Notes: generated from the sequence alone by a model not told the origin. DNA of 64,000 nt from Ctenosaura bakeri (GCA_948474755.1 CAOLHI010001853.1:1-64000); one strand, 5' to 3'. Shown: positions 31,596 to 43,112, counted from the first letter of the stretch. Program-made: numbers and translations.

Positions 31596-34500
31596 AAGCT
31601 GCTGTTTTCTGCTCAAGTTACTCATTTATATTTTCACAACAAAATAAATCTGGAATAAATATAGAATTGCAAAGAATCTCTTTTGTCAGGAGCTCTCGTC
31701 AGGGCTGTTTGATGTTTGGAAAACCTACTTTCATTTAGCATTGAAATATTTTCGTATAGTCTTCCCACCCTTATGTTGAACTCCTACTGATCTTCAGGCA
31801 TGTTGAAAGCGCTCACACTAAGTGCCTATCCAGTATCCTCTGTGCCACTACAGGGGGCTTTGGGACAATTCTATCACTCTGAAAACAAGCTTGCTGTCTC
31901 TTGATGACTCTTCCTCCTACCCACCTCCCATTTACCTCCATAAGGCCTGGTAGCATTCCTGTCCAGGAAGTCTTAATCCTGGATAGATCATAAATGACTC
32001 AGAAATATTCAATCACAATTTTATACCTTTCTCTGTTATAAGTGTTATGGATCAACCAAGTAAAGGAGAAGGAGATATATCTGCCATTCTGTCTTCTGTT
32101 TCTGTTCTTTCTTATTTCCCCCTCACATTCTGATAGATCCTCAACACTGCTTTAAGAAGAGGTATCAAAAGAAAAAAAAAATCTATGGCATGCTTAAGTA
32201 GGTAAAATGATCAATAATGGATTCATACTGGGATTGTTGGCAAGCCTTATAGATAAGAGTGTTGTCCCATGCATGCTTACATAGAAGTTCACCCAATTGG
32301 GTGAACTGGGACTTGCTTTTGACTAGATTAGCCTACCATTCCCATTTGTTTTTACAGGGCACCCCCCTACTTAAGTCAGAAAAATAGCTGGCATGCCTAG
32401 CACACATCCCCTACTAGTCTTCACTCTCTATTTTTATCTATAGCAATAAGCTGTATTTAGCTAACATTTCTGAATAACAAGGACCTTTGTGGAACGAAAA
32501 GTTCAAATGGTATATTGATACTTAATGATTTGCTTTTATTATTTTCGTGTTAGCCAGACAGAAATCCAAGGCAATTCTGAGTGCTTCTCTAAATGCTTCA
32601 CATTTACTTAAGCCATATATTCAGTATTCAAGAGGAGCTTAAGTGGTGTAGAGCTTTCCATGGGCCCTTGGCAATGGAGTGGAGGGTGCTGCAAAAGCAG
32701 TTTGCAATGAAATGTAGTGCAAGGGCAAAATGGAAGGATGTGTGGGATTACTGTGCTCATGATGCAAGGAAAGGCTGTCCAATAATTTACAAATTGTATT
32801 CATGGTGATTACCCCAAAGGCACATATATACAGATTACATGGTCTTTTCAGTAGGAATTGATGATTCCTTTGTTAAATATGAAAGTCAAAGACCAAGATC
32901 CTCTTTCATGCTTGCAGAGTGTAAAGCTCCTACCTGCCCATTTATGCAGGAGAGCGATTTGGGATGGTGGAGACCCAGGAGGATGGCTGCCAGCAGGGCT
33001 ATGGAAATGCAGAGAACTTTCCTGACATAGCCAACCAGTGGCCAAATTAGCTGGAAGCAGGGACCTGTGTCTGACAGATGTCTGGCTGCTATTGCACAAC
33101 CAGGAAACAACTGCTGTGCCTAGAGGTGCTATCTACCTCCATTTGCAATCATCCAATGATATCAAAAGGACTCATAACCCCTCACTAAATAAGTGCAAAT
33201 CACCAAGAGAGTTCCAGCAAAATCCAGAGATGCACATAGTCATGTGAACTTATCAGCCTGGTTTACCACAAGTGACATTCAAAGTAGGGAGAGAATGGTC
33301 AGACCATTGGTTTCCTTTTCCTGCACAATGTGTGTTAACTTCTGTTGCTGCCAAAACAACACGTGGAAATGTTGTCTGAACAGTTTATTTGTGCTACACA
33401 GTTATAGCTGTTTGATAACATTCCATAGCAGTTTGTAAGGGTTTTGAATTCAGCACTTATAGAGAGATGTCTTCTTCTAGTTCAGAGGAATACATTAAGT
33501 CCAGTTTGGCCTGTTACGTTCTATTCACAGAAATTGAAGGGTATAACACATTTTTCTGAATGGGCAATGTGTCTACAAGACATGGATCCTGAGACCAGTG
33601 CATGAAGCAGTGTCTGTCTGGCAAAGAAAAGGAGCTGTTGTTTTGAATTTTGGTGAGTTAAAGTGTTTAGCTGATATTAGCTAAAACAGAAGTAGACCAG
33701 GGAGTGGTTGTGAAGTAGAAATCTACAATAACTACTCAAGGTGTGCATATATGATGTGCTGTCTGATTTTAGGACTTTCTTCCACTATACTCTGCATGCA
33801 TGGTTGCAAATAAAACATAAAACAAATATTACAAAAACACAATAGCTCTCCAGTGCTCTCTTGTCCCAAGGAAATTAAACTCAGTGGTGGCACTGGCTCT
33901 GGAATTTCTCATTGCTCCAAGGATGTGGGAAAGACTTGATGGTATTACCTAGGACTAACAAACAACTTTTTTTCAGTGTTAATCAAATGGAATAATATAT
34001 GAATTTTCTCACTGCCCTTAGGTGCCACAGTGGTCCCTAAGAATTAATATGGCATCCCTGCTGCAATCTTGTGCCCCAATTCTGCATAAATAAATCCCAT
34101 TTATTTCAGTAGCATCTATGCTTGCAGAACAGATTGCAAGATTGTAGGCCACCCAATCATGCAGCAGCTGTTACACACAAAGAAGTCCCTGGCCCCAGTC
34201 AAATGACACAAAACAGAAAGAGCTACATTGGAAGCAATAAAGACAACCTAAGAAATGTCAAATAACAGAGAAGCTCTGAAGATTACAATTGATCAGACTT
34301 AAAACTGATAATAGATTGCTTAAAATGGATTAAACTGAATGAGCTTAAAATATCTAGGTGGCTTGTGGAATTCAGTGTCACAAGAATGTGCTTAAGAGAG
34401 AAATCCTTCATAGGATTATGCAGTGGATTAACACAATTTAATACAAATGAAAACAACAGAAATATCCCAGAGATCTGCAACTGTAGTTGGGGAGGAATCA

Positions 34501-34644
34501 GACAGACTCTTATAAGAAACTGATTAGCCAGCAAGTGAACATTTTTCTAGGTGTAATTGAAGCGATACTAAAACAGTAATGCTGTATACTTCTGGAGTCA
34601 ATTGGAAGCATTTCCCTGGGCCAGAAACAACTATTATTATGCCA
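31596..34644. other. Unassigned intergenic sequence
   Basis: Three kilobases without a recognised repeat or gene. Frames near 32593-33440 on both strands show no domain. Confidence 0.35.
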
Positions 34645-34860
34645 TTGTTGTTGTTGTGTGCCTTCAACTAATTTCTGACTTATGGTGACCCTAAGACGAA
34701 CCTGTCATGAGGTCTTCTTGGCAAGACTTTATCAGAGGGGGTGTCTTTGTCTCCCTCTGAGGCTGAGAGTGTGTGACTTGCCCATGGTTGAGTAAGTATT
34801 CAGACCCTGGTTTCCAGGGTCATAAACCAACACTCAAACTGCTATACCACACTGGCTCTG
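34645..34860 (-). mobile_element. MIR-type SINE, near full length
   Basis: Minus-strand copy with almost every block in order: GTTGTTGTTGTGTGCCTTCA (tail), TGACTTATGGTGACCCTAAG, CTTCTTGGCAAGACTTTATC, CCCTCTGAGGCTGAGAGTGT, GTGACTTGCCCATGGTTGAG (core, partly deleted), CAGACCCTGGTTTCCAGGGT (B-box side) and CTGCTATACCACACTGGCTC (head). It is a useful reference copy for the family. Confidence 0.92.
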
Positions 34861-35152
34861 AAAGATGGCATATTAACTGTACTGTGGAGGATTAGGTAGA
34901 AGGTATCTACTTATTAGTTCTGGGATTATAGTCTCTTAAAGCCATTTTTTTTTTAGTTCATTTCCAAAGTGCATCATTTGTACTGGATCCTACACTTGCA
35001 AATACAATAATTACTCTTTGATACCACAGACATAAAAATCTAGAAGTCATTCTTTTTACAGAAATTTTTATGGTGTCAAATAAATATTAGTACAAATATC
35101 TTGGAGTTTTACACACTCTAGGCATATATACAATGAGTTCAGACCAGACTTA
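34861..35152. other. Unassigned intergenic sequence
   Basis: No recognised repeat or gene. Confidence 0.35.
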
Positions 35153-35332
35153 CACCATTTCCGCACTAGGCTGTTATAGTGCGATGATTCTACTTTCAAC
35201 TTCCTATGGAATCCTGGGGTTTGCAGTTTAGGGAGGGGCCAGCCGGTCCCTCCCTAAACTGCAAACCCCAGGATTCCATAGGAAGTTGAAAGTGGAATCA
35301 TTGCACTATAACAGCCTAGTGCGGAAATGGCC
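35153..35332. mobile_element. Near-perfect palindromic GGCC MITE
   Basis: 180 bp. Two arms of about 83 bp pair with only two mismatches around a 10-base centre GCCAGCCGGT. The right end is GTGCGGAAATGGCC, and the left end has CACC where other copies have GGCC. The flanking trinucleotides TTA and CCA do not match. It is most similar to 62403-62582, so it represents a shorter-centre subtype. Confidence 0.82.
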
Positions 35333-36746
35333 CCAGTTATGTTTAGAGCACACCCATTTCAATCTACGGGTTTTAATTTGTCTTTTTGATTTCATTGAAT
35401 AGACATCTGGATTCAGATCCAAAATCCCTCTGTTCTATGGGCCAATGAAAAAATATATATGAATACCTTAATAGTTCTACTACAGTGAATTTTCTGTGCT
35501 GTTCCTTCTCTTTATTACTGGACTGATATTCTTGAAAAATCAACTTTGAAGAAGTGAATGGTAGACTGGGGTCATTTTTGGGGTCATTTTTATACAAAAT
35601 ACTCCAGTTGTCATATGTCACCTTTATATATGTTCTTCTGTTTTTGGTTTTTTTCCTCGATAGGGATAGCTACCTATGTTGTATTTTTATACCTAATTCC
35701 TATGGGAGGGGCAACTGCATTCTGAGAACTGGGGGAAATTGTTATAAGATTCTGCTAACAAGACATATGTTTGCTGAATATAGTGGACTCTAGGAACTGC
35801 TTGTGGAAGCTCACACAAAATATAACAATGAAATAACCTGGAGTTTCAACAGAGTAACATTCCAAGAGGATAGCGGATCTTCTTGGATTCTCTGACACAG
35901 CAACTCACTCTTGAACCTGTGGTAGAAAGTCTCTCTGTACTTAGCTAGGCTATTTCTAGACACACAGTCTACATCCAGGACTATGTTCCAGTCTGATAGT
36001 AACTGAGAGAGGTTACATTTCACTGGCACAGTCTTTAAGGACCCTGTTTCACCTCCATGCCATGAAAAGGTGTTAAAGTAGGAGTTTAGAGAGGATTAAT
36101 AGTTGCAGTCGTATTCATTCATAGCAATAGATCAGTAATATTTATGGTTGTCATCATATTAGTTACATACCATCTACATGTGTAATTCTCATGCAACAGA
36201 TGAAGGGTTGTCTTATATGAATTCCTTATATAATATCTTTAATCCTGTAGGTGTCTTGCCATTGTGTAAGTTCCCCTACAGAAGCAGGCTTATTCGTAAT
36301 GTCTGCATTTGATTCAAGATCACAAGAATGGAGTTGAGAATGCAATACCATTGTGCATTTAGTTGTGCCTACCATTGCAATATTCCATAGTTTATCCAGT
36401 GGTGCCTCTGGTTGTGCAAGATTGCCATTCAACACAAGGGTGTGTGTGAAACAACATATAATTTTGTGTACAAAGAGTTACATTAAGTAGCTCTGGTGTC
36501 AGATCTTGGTCAGTCCATTTCTTGCTTGGGAGTATGCAAAGATGGGAGAACTAGAGCATAGTCCAGGGGTGGATAATGTGTGACCCACAGATCACATGCA
36601 GCCTTTAAACGCTCCTACGCACACACACCCAAAGTCCCCAGACCTTCCAGAACACTGAAATTATTTTCAAAGTGATTTGCCCCCCACAAATGTCTTAAGC
36701 TGCTGAAAAAATGGAACTGCTTAGTCCTCAAGACTCAAAGTCTCCA
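35333..36746. other. Unassigned intergenic sequence
   Basis: A short direct repeat GGGGTCATTTTT occurs twice at 35569-35592. No gene or named repeat was recognised. Confidence 0.35.
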
Positions 36747-36747
36747 A

Positions 36748-36779
<32 letters not shown>

Positions 36780-36807
36780 GAGAAAGAAAGAAAGAAAGAA
36801 AGAAAGA
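36747..36807 (+). repeat. (AAAG)n tetranucleotide microsatellite
   Basis: About 15 GAAA units with one GAGA interruption. Confidence 0.95.
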
Positions 36808-36985
36808 GGGTGTTGGAAATGAAAATCAGACAAAAATGAAACTGGAAATGACACAACAGCACTTCCTGTTGCATTGAGTATGTCAATATGGCATTCCAGG
36901 ATGGATGGGTTTCTGTGATAAAAATTCACACCTGCCCCCTGCACAGATATCCACCCTGGAATAGACCTTAGGTGCATGATTTAAA

Positions 36986-37084
36986 GCGGCCTAAATATCC
37001 AAAAAGCATCAGATCCCATCTGATCTTGGAAGCTAAGCAGGGTCAATTCTGATTAGTACTTGGACTGAAGTGTAAAACCACTGC
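36986..37084 (+). pseudogene. 5S rRNA-derived relic (pseudogene or 5S-type SINE head)
   Basis: GATCCCATCTGATCTTGGAA is followed by GCTAAGCAGGGTC and then TTAGTACTTGG. These match the central part of vertebrate 5S rRNA, including the box A portion of the internal Pol III promoter (AAGCTAAGCAGGGTC). The 5' portion is only weakly similar, and the box C side decays after TTAGTACTTGG. A functional 5S gene would keep box C and a terminal T-run, and neither is seen. It could be a lone processed-like copy or the head of a 5S-derived SINE of the kind known in squamates. Confidence 0.82.
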
Positions 37085-37573
37085 CAATAATGAAAAGAAT
37101 GAAAAATGAATGAATGAAAGCCATGGGAGTCCAATGGGCAATCACAGTGGTGGGGCCGTCTTTAAAAAGAAAAGCAATGTTCTCAAGCTTCTGACAGTCT
37201 CTTGGCATGTTAGTGGTGGATGGGATGAAAAGCAATGGATTTATTCAATCTTGCTCATTGGGAAGTATTCAAAAGAAGGAAAAAATGGCTTTGTTTCTGT
37301 CTTTTCTTGAAAGTATTTATTTAGTTTAATACACTCTCATTTAGGGTGTCAATGTTCATTGAACAGTGGAGCCCCAATCACAAGGCCTTTAAATGGCATG
37401 ACAATCATGTAACAAGTTAAAATATATAGCTAGAATAAAAAGTGTTGCTGATTAGCTCCATGCAGCTTCCAGTGGCCTCCAGTGCCCTTTGGAGCCCAAT
37501 CAATTGGCATCACAATATGCTGCCAGAATCCACCCCTACATCCACTATATGCAATGGAATAGCCAATATCATA

Positions 37574-37775
37574 GGGTCTTTCTGCACTACACTGTTATAA
37601 TGCTATTATTCCACTTTCAACCTCCTATGGAATTCTGGAGTTTGCATTTTAGGGAGGGCTGTTTAGAATTCTCAGCCAGAGAGATCTTTGGCTTCAGGCA
37701 GCTACAAACCCCAGAATTCCAAAAGAAGTTGAAAGTAGAATAACAGCACTAGAACTTTGTAGGGCGAAAAGGCCC
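37574..37775. mobile_element. Palindromic GGCC MITE with ATA target duplication
   Basis: 202 bp from GGGTCTTTCTGCACTACACT to GGGCGAAAAGGCCC. ATA flanks both sides (37571-37573, 37776-37778). The arms carry ATTCCACTTTCAACCTCCTA and its inverse. The centre is reversed relative to the copy at 41650 (CTCAGCCAGAGAGATC here), so it inserted in the opposite orientation or the centre inverted. Confidence 0.8.
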
Positions 37776-37848
37776 ATAGTTTTGTTTTTTTCAGTTCAAT
37801 ATCAAGGATAACTTCATAGCCAATACCGTATTCAGTATGGTATACCTG

Positions 37849-38068
37849 CAGTGAGGTCTAGTGGTTTGAGCATTGTACTAGGACTCTGGAGACCAGGGTT
37901 CAAATCCCCATCCAGCTATGAAAATCCACTGGGTGACCTTGGGCAAGTCACACCCTGTCAGCTTCCTAAGAGGAAGGCAAAGGGACCCACCCCCCAACAA
38001 ATCTTGCCAAGAATACCTGTGATTGGTTCACTGTAATTTGGAAATGACTTGTAGGCACACAACAACAA
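37849..38068 (+). mobile_element. MIR-type SINE, plus strand, tRNA head visible
   Basis: The only plus-strand MIR-type copy here. It has a tRNA-like head (GTCTAGTGGTTTGAGCATTG), an exact B box GGTTCAAATCC at 37897-37907 and the core TGGGTGACCTTGGGCAAGTC. It continues with CCTAAGAGGAAGGCAAAGGG, AATCTTGCCAAGAATACCTG and GAAATGACTTGTAGGCACAC, and ends in an (AAC)n tail. It shows that the minus-strand copies in this window end in a tRNA head. Confidence 0.92.
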
Positions 38069-38154
38069 TGGTAGACGTGTTGTGGGCACACAACAACCAT
38101 GGTAAACATATTTGTAAGAGTTATTCAGGTGTGCATGGGGAGGCAGTACTGACC

Positions 38155-38257
38155 AGCATCCTATTGATTAGTCCCAACTAGACAAAACCAATTATTGGTG
38201 AGTCAACACATGGGTAAATCCCATTGATTGAATGGTCTACTGTAGTAAGACCATCAG
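38155..38257. repeat. GAGTAGACCCA family copy, diverged
   Basis: ATTGATTAGTCCCAACTAGA on the left and CCCATTGATTGAATGGTCTA on the right are inverted-arm blocks of the family best seen at 19834-19958. Confidence 0.5.
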
Positions 38258-39340
38258 CAGGACTAAGGACATTCTTTCTTTCTTTTTCCTAAATCATGAA
38301 TGGTGGGAATTTAATAATGTTTAATGAAAGATCAACTTATAGATTAATTTTAGCTGGTTTTATCTATTTGATATACCTGAAGCTATTTTTGTTGTGTTTT
38401 TCAACTACCAAAAAAGGAAATACCCTTTAAAAAGGAAAAAAGAAAAACCTCCCTGAAAGTATAGCCAAAAAACATTTGACCAGCCTGAAACATGAAAATA
38501 GACCAAGCATCCCTCAAAGACTAGCAAGGACAACAAATTTCCAAATGCTAGAAAAGCATTATACCTGTATTTCCTAACGTGCTTCAGCCCCTCACAAATT
38601 CTGGCACTTTAATTCATTAGCCCTTGAGGAAAGTACCACACCTTGGTACTTGGTCAGAATACATTTGGCAAGATGATTAAATAATACTTTTAAAAGATTT
38701 GAGGTTATTTTTTTTCTCCTTTATTTTCTTTTAAATCTTATTCAACCCAGAAAGTGGCCCCCAGCCCTGTATCCTGACATCATCCAAAAGCTAACTGGAT
38801 TTTTTAAAGTATTCAGGAAAAAAAGTACAGTGCTTGGTGGAGTACAATATTATTTCTAAAAAAAAAATCCTCCATTTGGGACCTTGACTCATTATGCCAT
38901 TCATCAGACCACACTAGGAATTTTAATAATCTTAATTGTTTAGGTTGATGTGGAACAGAGTGAAATTTTGGTAACATGTGCTCCACCATTTTGTGTTCAG
39001 TGTAGTGCATGTTGGAAAAAGCTGCAGCCCTAGAAAGGAACACCATACAGGGAAGGAAGAAATTTATCACTAAGCACTCCTGCCTGCAGGGGATATAGGG
39101 TCTTGTATCTTTGAATTATCTTTTAATTCCCTCTTAACTTTTGACACAGGAAGGCTCAGCTTATAGGCAAAGGAACAAGATGATGATGGAAGGAAGCCCA
39201 ACTCCTGCTAAGATAGTAACTCCTGAAAATAATGTGGGGAAAAGCCTTTTTAAAGTGAGCATCTATTTCATGGAACTCAGATAGGTACTGATACTTAAAA
39301 ATTTCTGTTGTTTACTGGGCTTTTTCCAGCATATTGCAAA
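38258..39340. other. Unassigned AT-rich intergenic sequence
   Basis: No recognised repeat or gene. Several short A/T runs are present. Confidence 0.35.
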
Positions 39341-39343
39341 TTA

Positions 39344-39761
39344 GGCCTTTTCTGCAGCTTACCTTCTTGCAGCAGCATCCAGTGGTGATCCCAGCAGCAG
39401 CTCTGCCAGGAAGAGAACATGATGGCAGCACTCCCCTCCGCACGGAATCAGCTCCCTGTGGAAGGGAGCATGATGGACATGCCGCTTCCTTCCACAGCAC
39501 AGCTAGGTACTTTCTCAGACTGCACTGGGGCAGGAAGCGTTACCATCACGTTTTCTACCCTTCCACAGGACAGGTAAGTGGGACATGGTGGTGCGATAGC
39601 AGGTCCTTGTTGGGGAAAACCCATCAATGATTTAACCAGTAATCACGCCTTCTGGGGATGGGAGAAGGATGGGACCACAACAATGTCATGCGGAAGTGTT
39701 GCTGTGATCCCATCCTTCACCTGTCCCCATGGCAGGATGGGACAGTGCTGCGGAAAGGGCC
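39344..39761 (+). mobile_element. Long GGCC-terminus element with TTA duplication
   Basis: 418 bp from GGCCTTTTCTGCAGC to GCTGCGGAAAGGGCC, flanked by TTA at 39341-39343 and 39762-39764. A TWA duplication and GG-starting ends place it with PIF/Harbinger-like elements. Blocks such as CTCCCTGTGGAAGGGAGCAT and GATGGGAGAAGGATGGGACC against CATCCTTCACCTGTCCCCAT recur in the other long copies. It is the best-preserved long copy, with no transposase coding. Confidence 0.78.
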
Positions 39762-39764
39762 TTA

Positions 39765-40734
39765 GTCTATCAATGGCTATTAGACATGGTAGCTCCATGT
39801 ACCAGATGCTTGTAACTATCAAATAGGTATACATCCTTTATGAGCTTCCAGAGTAACCTGGCCAGCCACTCCTGTGGATCTTTCACACTATCCAATTACA
39901 ACACTTTCAAGTTCAAAAGTATTCTTAAATGTAATATTCCACATGTCTCAGAACATTGCTGTGGTATTATCTGTGATATAGATATGAGCTAGTATTACAG
40001 AGACCTGTGTGCATGAACAGATGGTAGGAGGTCTCCCACAATTTTGTTTGCTAAGCATTATGAATACACACTGGAGTGCTGAGTTTCAGTATCTGCACCT
40101 GGGATTGGGCCTGAGAGGCAGTATGGGTATTCTGCTGGTATATCAGTCATTGTCCCTACTGATTGCTGCTTAAGGTGGTACCATATATGTAGCTGGAAAA
40201 CCCAATGATGCATGTCCTGGGAGTTTTTAAGATTCACACTGGGAGCATCCTTGTGGGATCACCATGACATCTGTGGCAGTTAATTCATGACCTCACTCTT
40301 CAGGTCACACTTTGAATCTGGTATTTTTGATTCAACAGGAGATTGGGGGTCTAGGAGGAGGGAAACAGGATACTTTGTGACCCCATAGTCATAAACAGGC
40401 TGCTAAACCGGGTAAGATTTAGATTGGCAGAGCCATTTTCCCCTGGGAGGGGTAGACTCATTAATTTGGTCCACCTCCTGAGGTTTGCAGAATCTTATGG
40501 ATTGTTGAATTCTGTGGGGAAATTTCCAGTTGACTTGACAGGTATACCTGCTAAAGCCTAGGTCTTGCTCTTAAGTCACAAAGCATTCAGATTTAAAGTG
40601 TGACCTGCAGATTGTGTCAGGCCAGTGAGGGATGTGGATGGGGGAGAATCACAAAAAAAAAATAGTCAACAAATGATCAAAAAAACATGTTCCTCAAGTA
40701 TTGAGAAGCCCTGGCAAGAATCCTGGACTGAAAA
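39765..40734. other. Unassigned intergenic sequence
   Basis: No recognised repeat or gene. An A-run lies at 40652-40662. Confidence 0.35.
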
Positions 40735-40920
40735 GAATTCATATATGATTGCTTTGTGCAGAAAACACCATTTCTGCACAGGAAGAAGCATTTTCTCTTT
40801 TTAAAAATGGGTATTTGTGCAGAAGCAGATATTATTTTCTGTGCAGAAAATGCTGTTTCCTGCATAGAAAATATTTTTTTCCTCTGCAAAAATATTGCCT
40901 ACAAATTTTGTGCAGAGTAA
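40735..40920. repeat. Degenerate array of GTGCAGAAA motifs
   Basis: TGTGCAGAAAACACC, TTTCTGCACAGGAAG, TGTGCAGAAGCAG, TGTGCAGAAAATGCTG, CCTGCATAGAAAAT, CTCTGCAAAAATATT and TGTGCAGAG follow one another, in both orientations, over about 180 bp. The units are variable and not a simple microsatellite. Confidence 0.7.
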
Positions 40921-41435
40921 GTCGGTGCAAGTACTGAGTAACTTTTGAAGACTTTTTTGCTGTGAGAAGAAAATTGCTAGAATTACTTGTCGCTTCCTTT
41001 GAGAAGAAAATTAGCAAAGAATTACATCCCCAGTAAGGTACAGAATCAACCCCATAGGTATCATGGTGACCCCAGAAAGGTGACTTCAGTATGAATGTTA
41101 AAGTTCACCAAAATTCAATCAAACTATTCTATCTGGGACCATCCAATAGAATTCGGACCATGATTTGGCTTTTTCAAGCTCAAACATCCATTCACTCCTC
41201 CTCAATGTAATTTAATGATCATATTCTACCACAAACAGAGCAGGATCACAAGTATAAATTAGCATAATAACCATCTGTTCTGATTCCAGTGTGTTTGTTG
41301 GTGGAGGTACCCAAGAGATTCAGTAGAAGGGGAACAGCATTCAGCAAGGTCCAACAGTTGGTTTTTGGATATATTTGAACAATGAAGTGACGAAAATCTA
41401 TAAATAGGCTTCATCTACTTATGGAACTGTCATAC

Positions 41436-41888
41436 AGTTGTATACCTTCATTGTTGTATACCTTGTTGTATACCTTCATTTCCAACTTATGGCAACCCTA
41501 AGATGAACCAGTGATGAGGGTTTATTGGCAGAATTTGAGGGAGTTTGTTGTTGCCCTCCATTGAGGCTGAGAGAGTCTGATTTGCCTAAGGACACATGGT
41601 GGATTTCCATGGCTGAGCAGGATTTGAACTTTGGTCACTTGGAGTCCTAGACCGTATCTGGCCTCCAGTGTTATAGTGCTATTATTCCACTTTCAACATC
41701 CTATGGAATTCTGGGGTTTGTAGTTTACTGAGGCCAAAGAGCTCTCTGGCTGAGAATTCTAAATGCCCCTCCCTAAACTGCAAGCCCCAGGACTCCATAG
41801 GATGTTGAAAGGGGAACAATAGCACTATGACAGTGTAGTGCAGAAATAGCCCTAGTCCAGCACTCATACTTCTACACCACACTGGCTC
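41436..41888 (-). mobile_element. MIR-type SINE interrupted by a GGCC MITE
   Basis: The left part (about 41452-41649) has ACTTATGGCAACCCTAAGAT, TTGAGGCTGAGAGAGTCTGA and GCAGGATTTGAAC. The right part (41852-41888) continues with CTAGTCCAGCACTCATACTT and ACACCACACTGGCTCTC. The MITE 41650-41851 sits between them. Three partial repeats of GTTGTATACCTT precede the SINE tail (41436-41482), probably from slippage. Confidence 0.9.
41650..41851. mobile_element. Palindromic GGCC MITE nested in a MIR SINE
   Basis: 202 bp. The left end GACCGTATCTGGCCTCCAGT is diverged from the family. The right end is GTGCAGAAATAGCC. CTA flanks it on both sides (41647-41649, 41852-41854). Removing the insert and one CTA leaves GTCCTAGTCCAGCACTC, which is normal MIR sequence, so the 3-bp duplication is confirmed by the host repeat. 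Confidence 0.88.
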
Positions 41889-41915
41889 TCAGCTCATTTA
41901 AAATTCCTCAGAGCA

Positions 41916-42052
41916 ATGTTTCCCATCTCGGGGTCTCCAAAGGTTGTTGGGCTACAACTCCTATTGCTACTTCCCACCATCACAGGTAATGGTTGGGGAA
42001 GAGGGCAGTTGTGGTCCATCATTGGTTGGGAACCCAAGGTTCGGAACCCAAG
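41916..42052. mobile_element. hAT-like MITE, inverted-repeat type
   Basis: TGTTTCCCATCTCGGGGTCT with GGGCTACAACTCCTATTGCT on the left, and GTTGTGGTCCATCATTGGTT with GGGAACCC on the right, are imperfect inverted repeats. The ends and the CTACAACTCC phrase are typical of abundant hAT-like MITEs in reptiles. Confidence 0.6.
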
Positions 42053-42989
42053 GAAAATTCTGTCAATTCTCTATTTTAAATCCTCCCCATCTCCACTCAT
42101 TTTAGAATTTTTCACAGTGTGTGTGATGCTTTCCTCAGTTTTTTTCTAGAAAATTGACCTTCACAAACTGGCAAATGCAAGTACCATAAGTCTCCATGAG
42201 TTTTAATTTCACTCTGACATCTTGTTTGCATCTCTGCAATTTCAATTAGAACCTTAAAGTAGTATGTTTTGGTACTACTGTGTGGATTCAGAAATGGGAG
42301 TTCAGGAATGGATGACTGAATCTGATGCCTTTGAATCACTGCCTACTTGGAAAAAATGAGGCAACACTGTCTCTTTTTAAAACATCTCTCTCTCTTTCTG
42401 TCTTTTTTTTTTAACTAAAACAGGGGCCTGATGTCAAAAAAAATTATGATCAATTATTATACTACTGGAATGAAAAATCAAGCAATCCTTAAATATTGCT
42501 ATACTGGATTTTACTCCAGGGTAACGTATTCCCTGCTCTTATATGCACACCATTCATGCTGTCCACTGTTATGTAAATAGGCTAGCAAACTGGGAAATGT
42601 CTTGGCACGGGTACTATTAAGATATCAACAAAGGACCAGAAGAAGGCCAGAGCTCACACAAGCTCCCATCAGTGTCAGGCTGACTACCTTTGCATTGGCA
42701 AGCCTGATTATAGGGCTTCCACCACCACAAAGCGGCAATCCTCCTGCTGCTTTCTCAGGAGTAGTCTTTTTTAAGTCAGTTAGATTGCTTCAAAGTAAAG
42801 GATTCAAGGCTTTCAAGGCAAAAGTCTCCAGTGACAGATCTGTGAAATGAGACAGGATAAGCTGAAGGTATAGTGACCATGAAACTGGCTTAGCTAAAGG
42901 AACTCCTAAATAATTGTTTCTCTTTCTACGGTTGCCTTAACTCTGATGATGTCCATGGTGAGGTCAATATCATTCTAGTAAATCAAGCG
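42053..42989. other. Unassigned intergenic sequence
   Basis: A T-run lies at about 42403-42412. A frame at 42602-42850 has no domain. Nothing else was recognised. Confidence 0.35.
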
Positions 42990-43112
42990 TAGGAGTCATG
43001 CATGTTCCAGATGTTGTTGGACTGCAACTCCCAACGTTCTTCACCACTGGCTGTGCTGGCTTGGGCTGCTGGGAGTTTCAGACCAACAACATCTGGGGCA
43101 ACTGCATGGTTT
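42990..43112. mobile_element. Palindromic hAT-like MITE
   Basis: Left arm CATGCATGTTCCAGATGTTG then GACTGCAACTCCCAACG. Right arm GCTGGGAGTTTCAGACC then CAACAACATCTGGGGCAACT. The two pair well around a short centre, as in the element at 10325. No certain target duplication is visible. Confidence 0.65.

Noticed and set aside
32593..33438. Run of open frames on both strands suggesting a gene
   Set aside because: The frames overlap in conflicting directions and show no similarity to known proteins, and there is no splice or promoter support.
36986..37084. Functional 5S rRNA gene
   Set aside because: Box C and both ends are decayed, and there is no terminal T-run in the right place.
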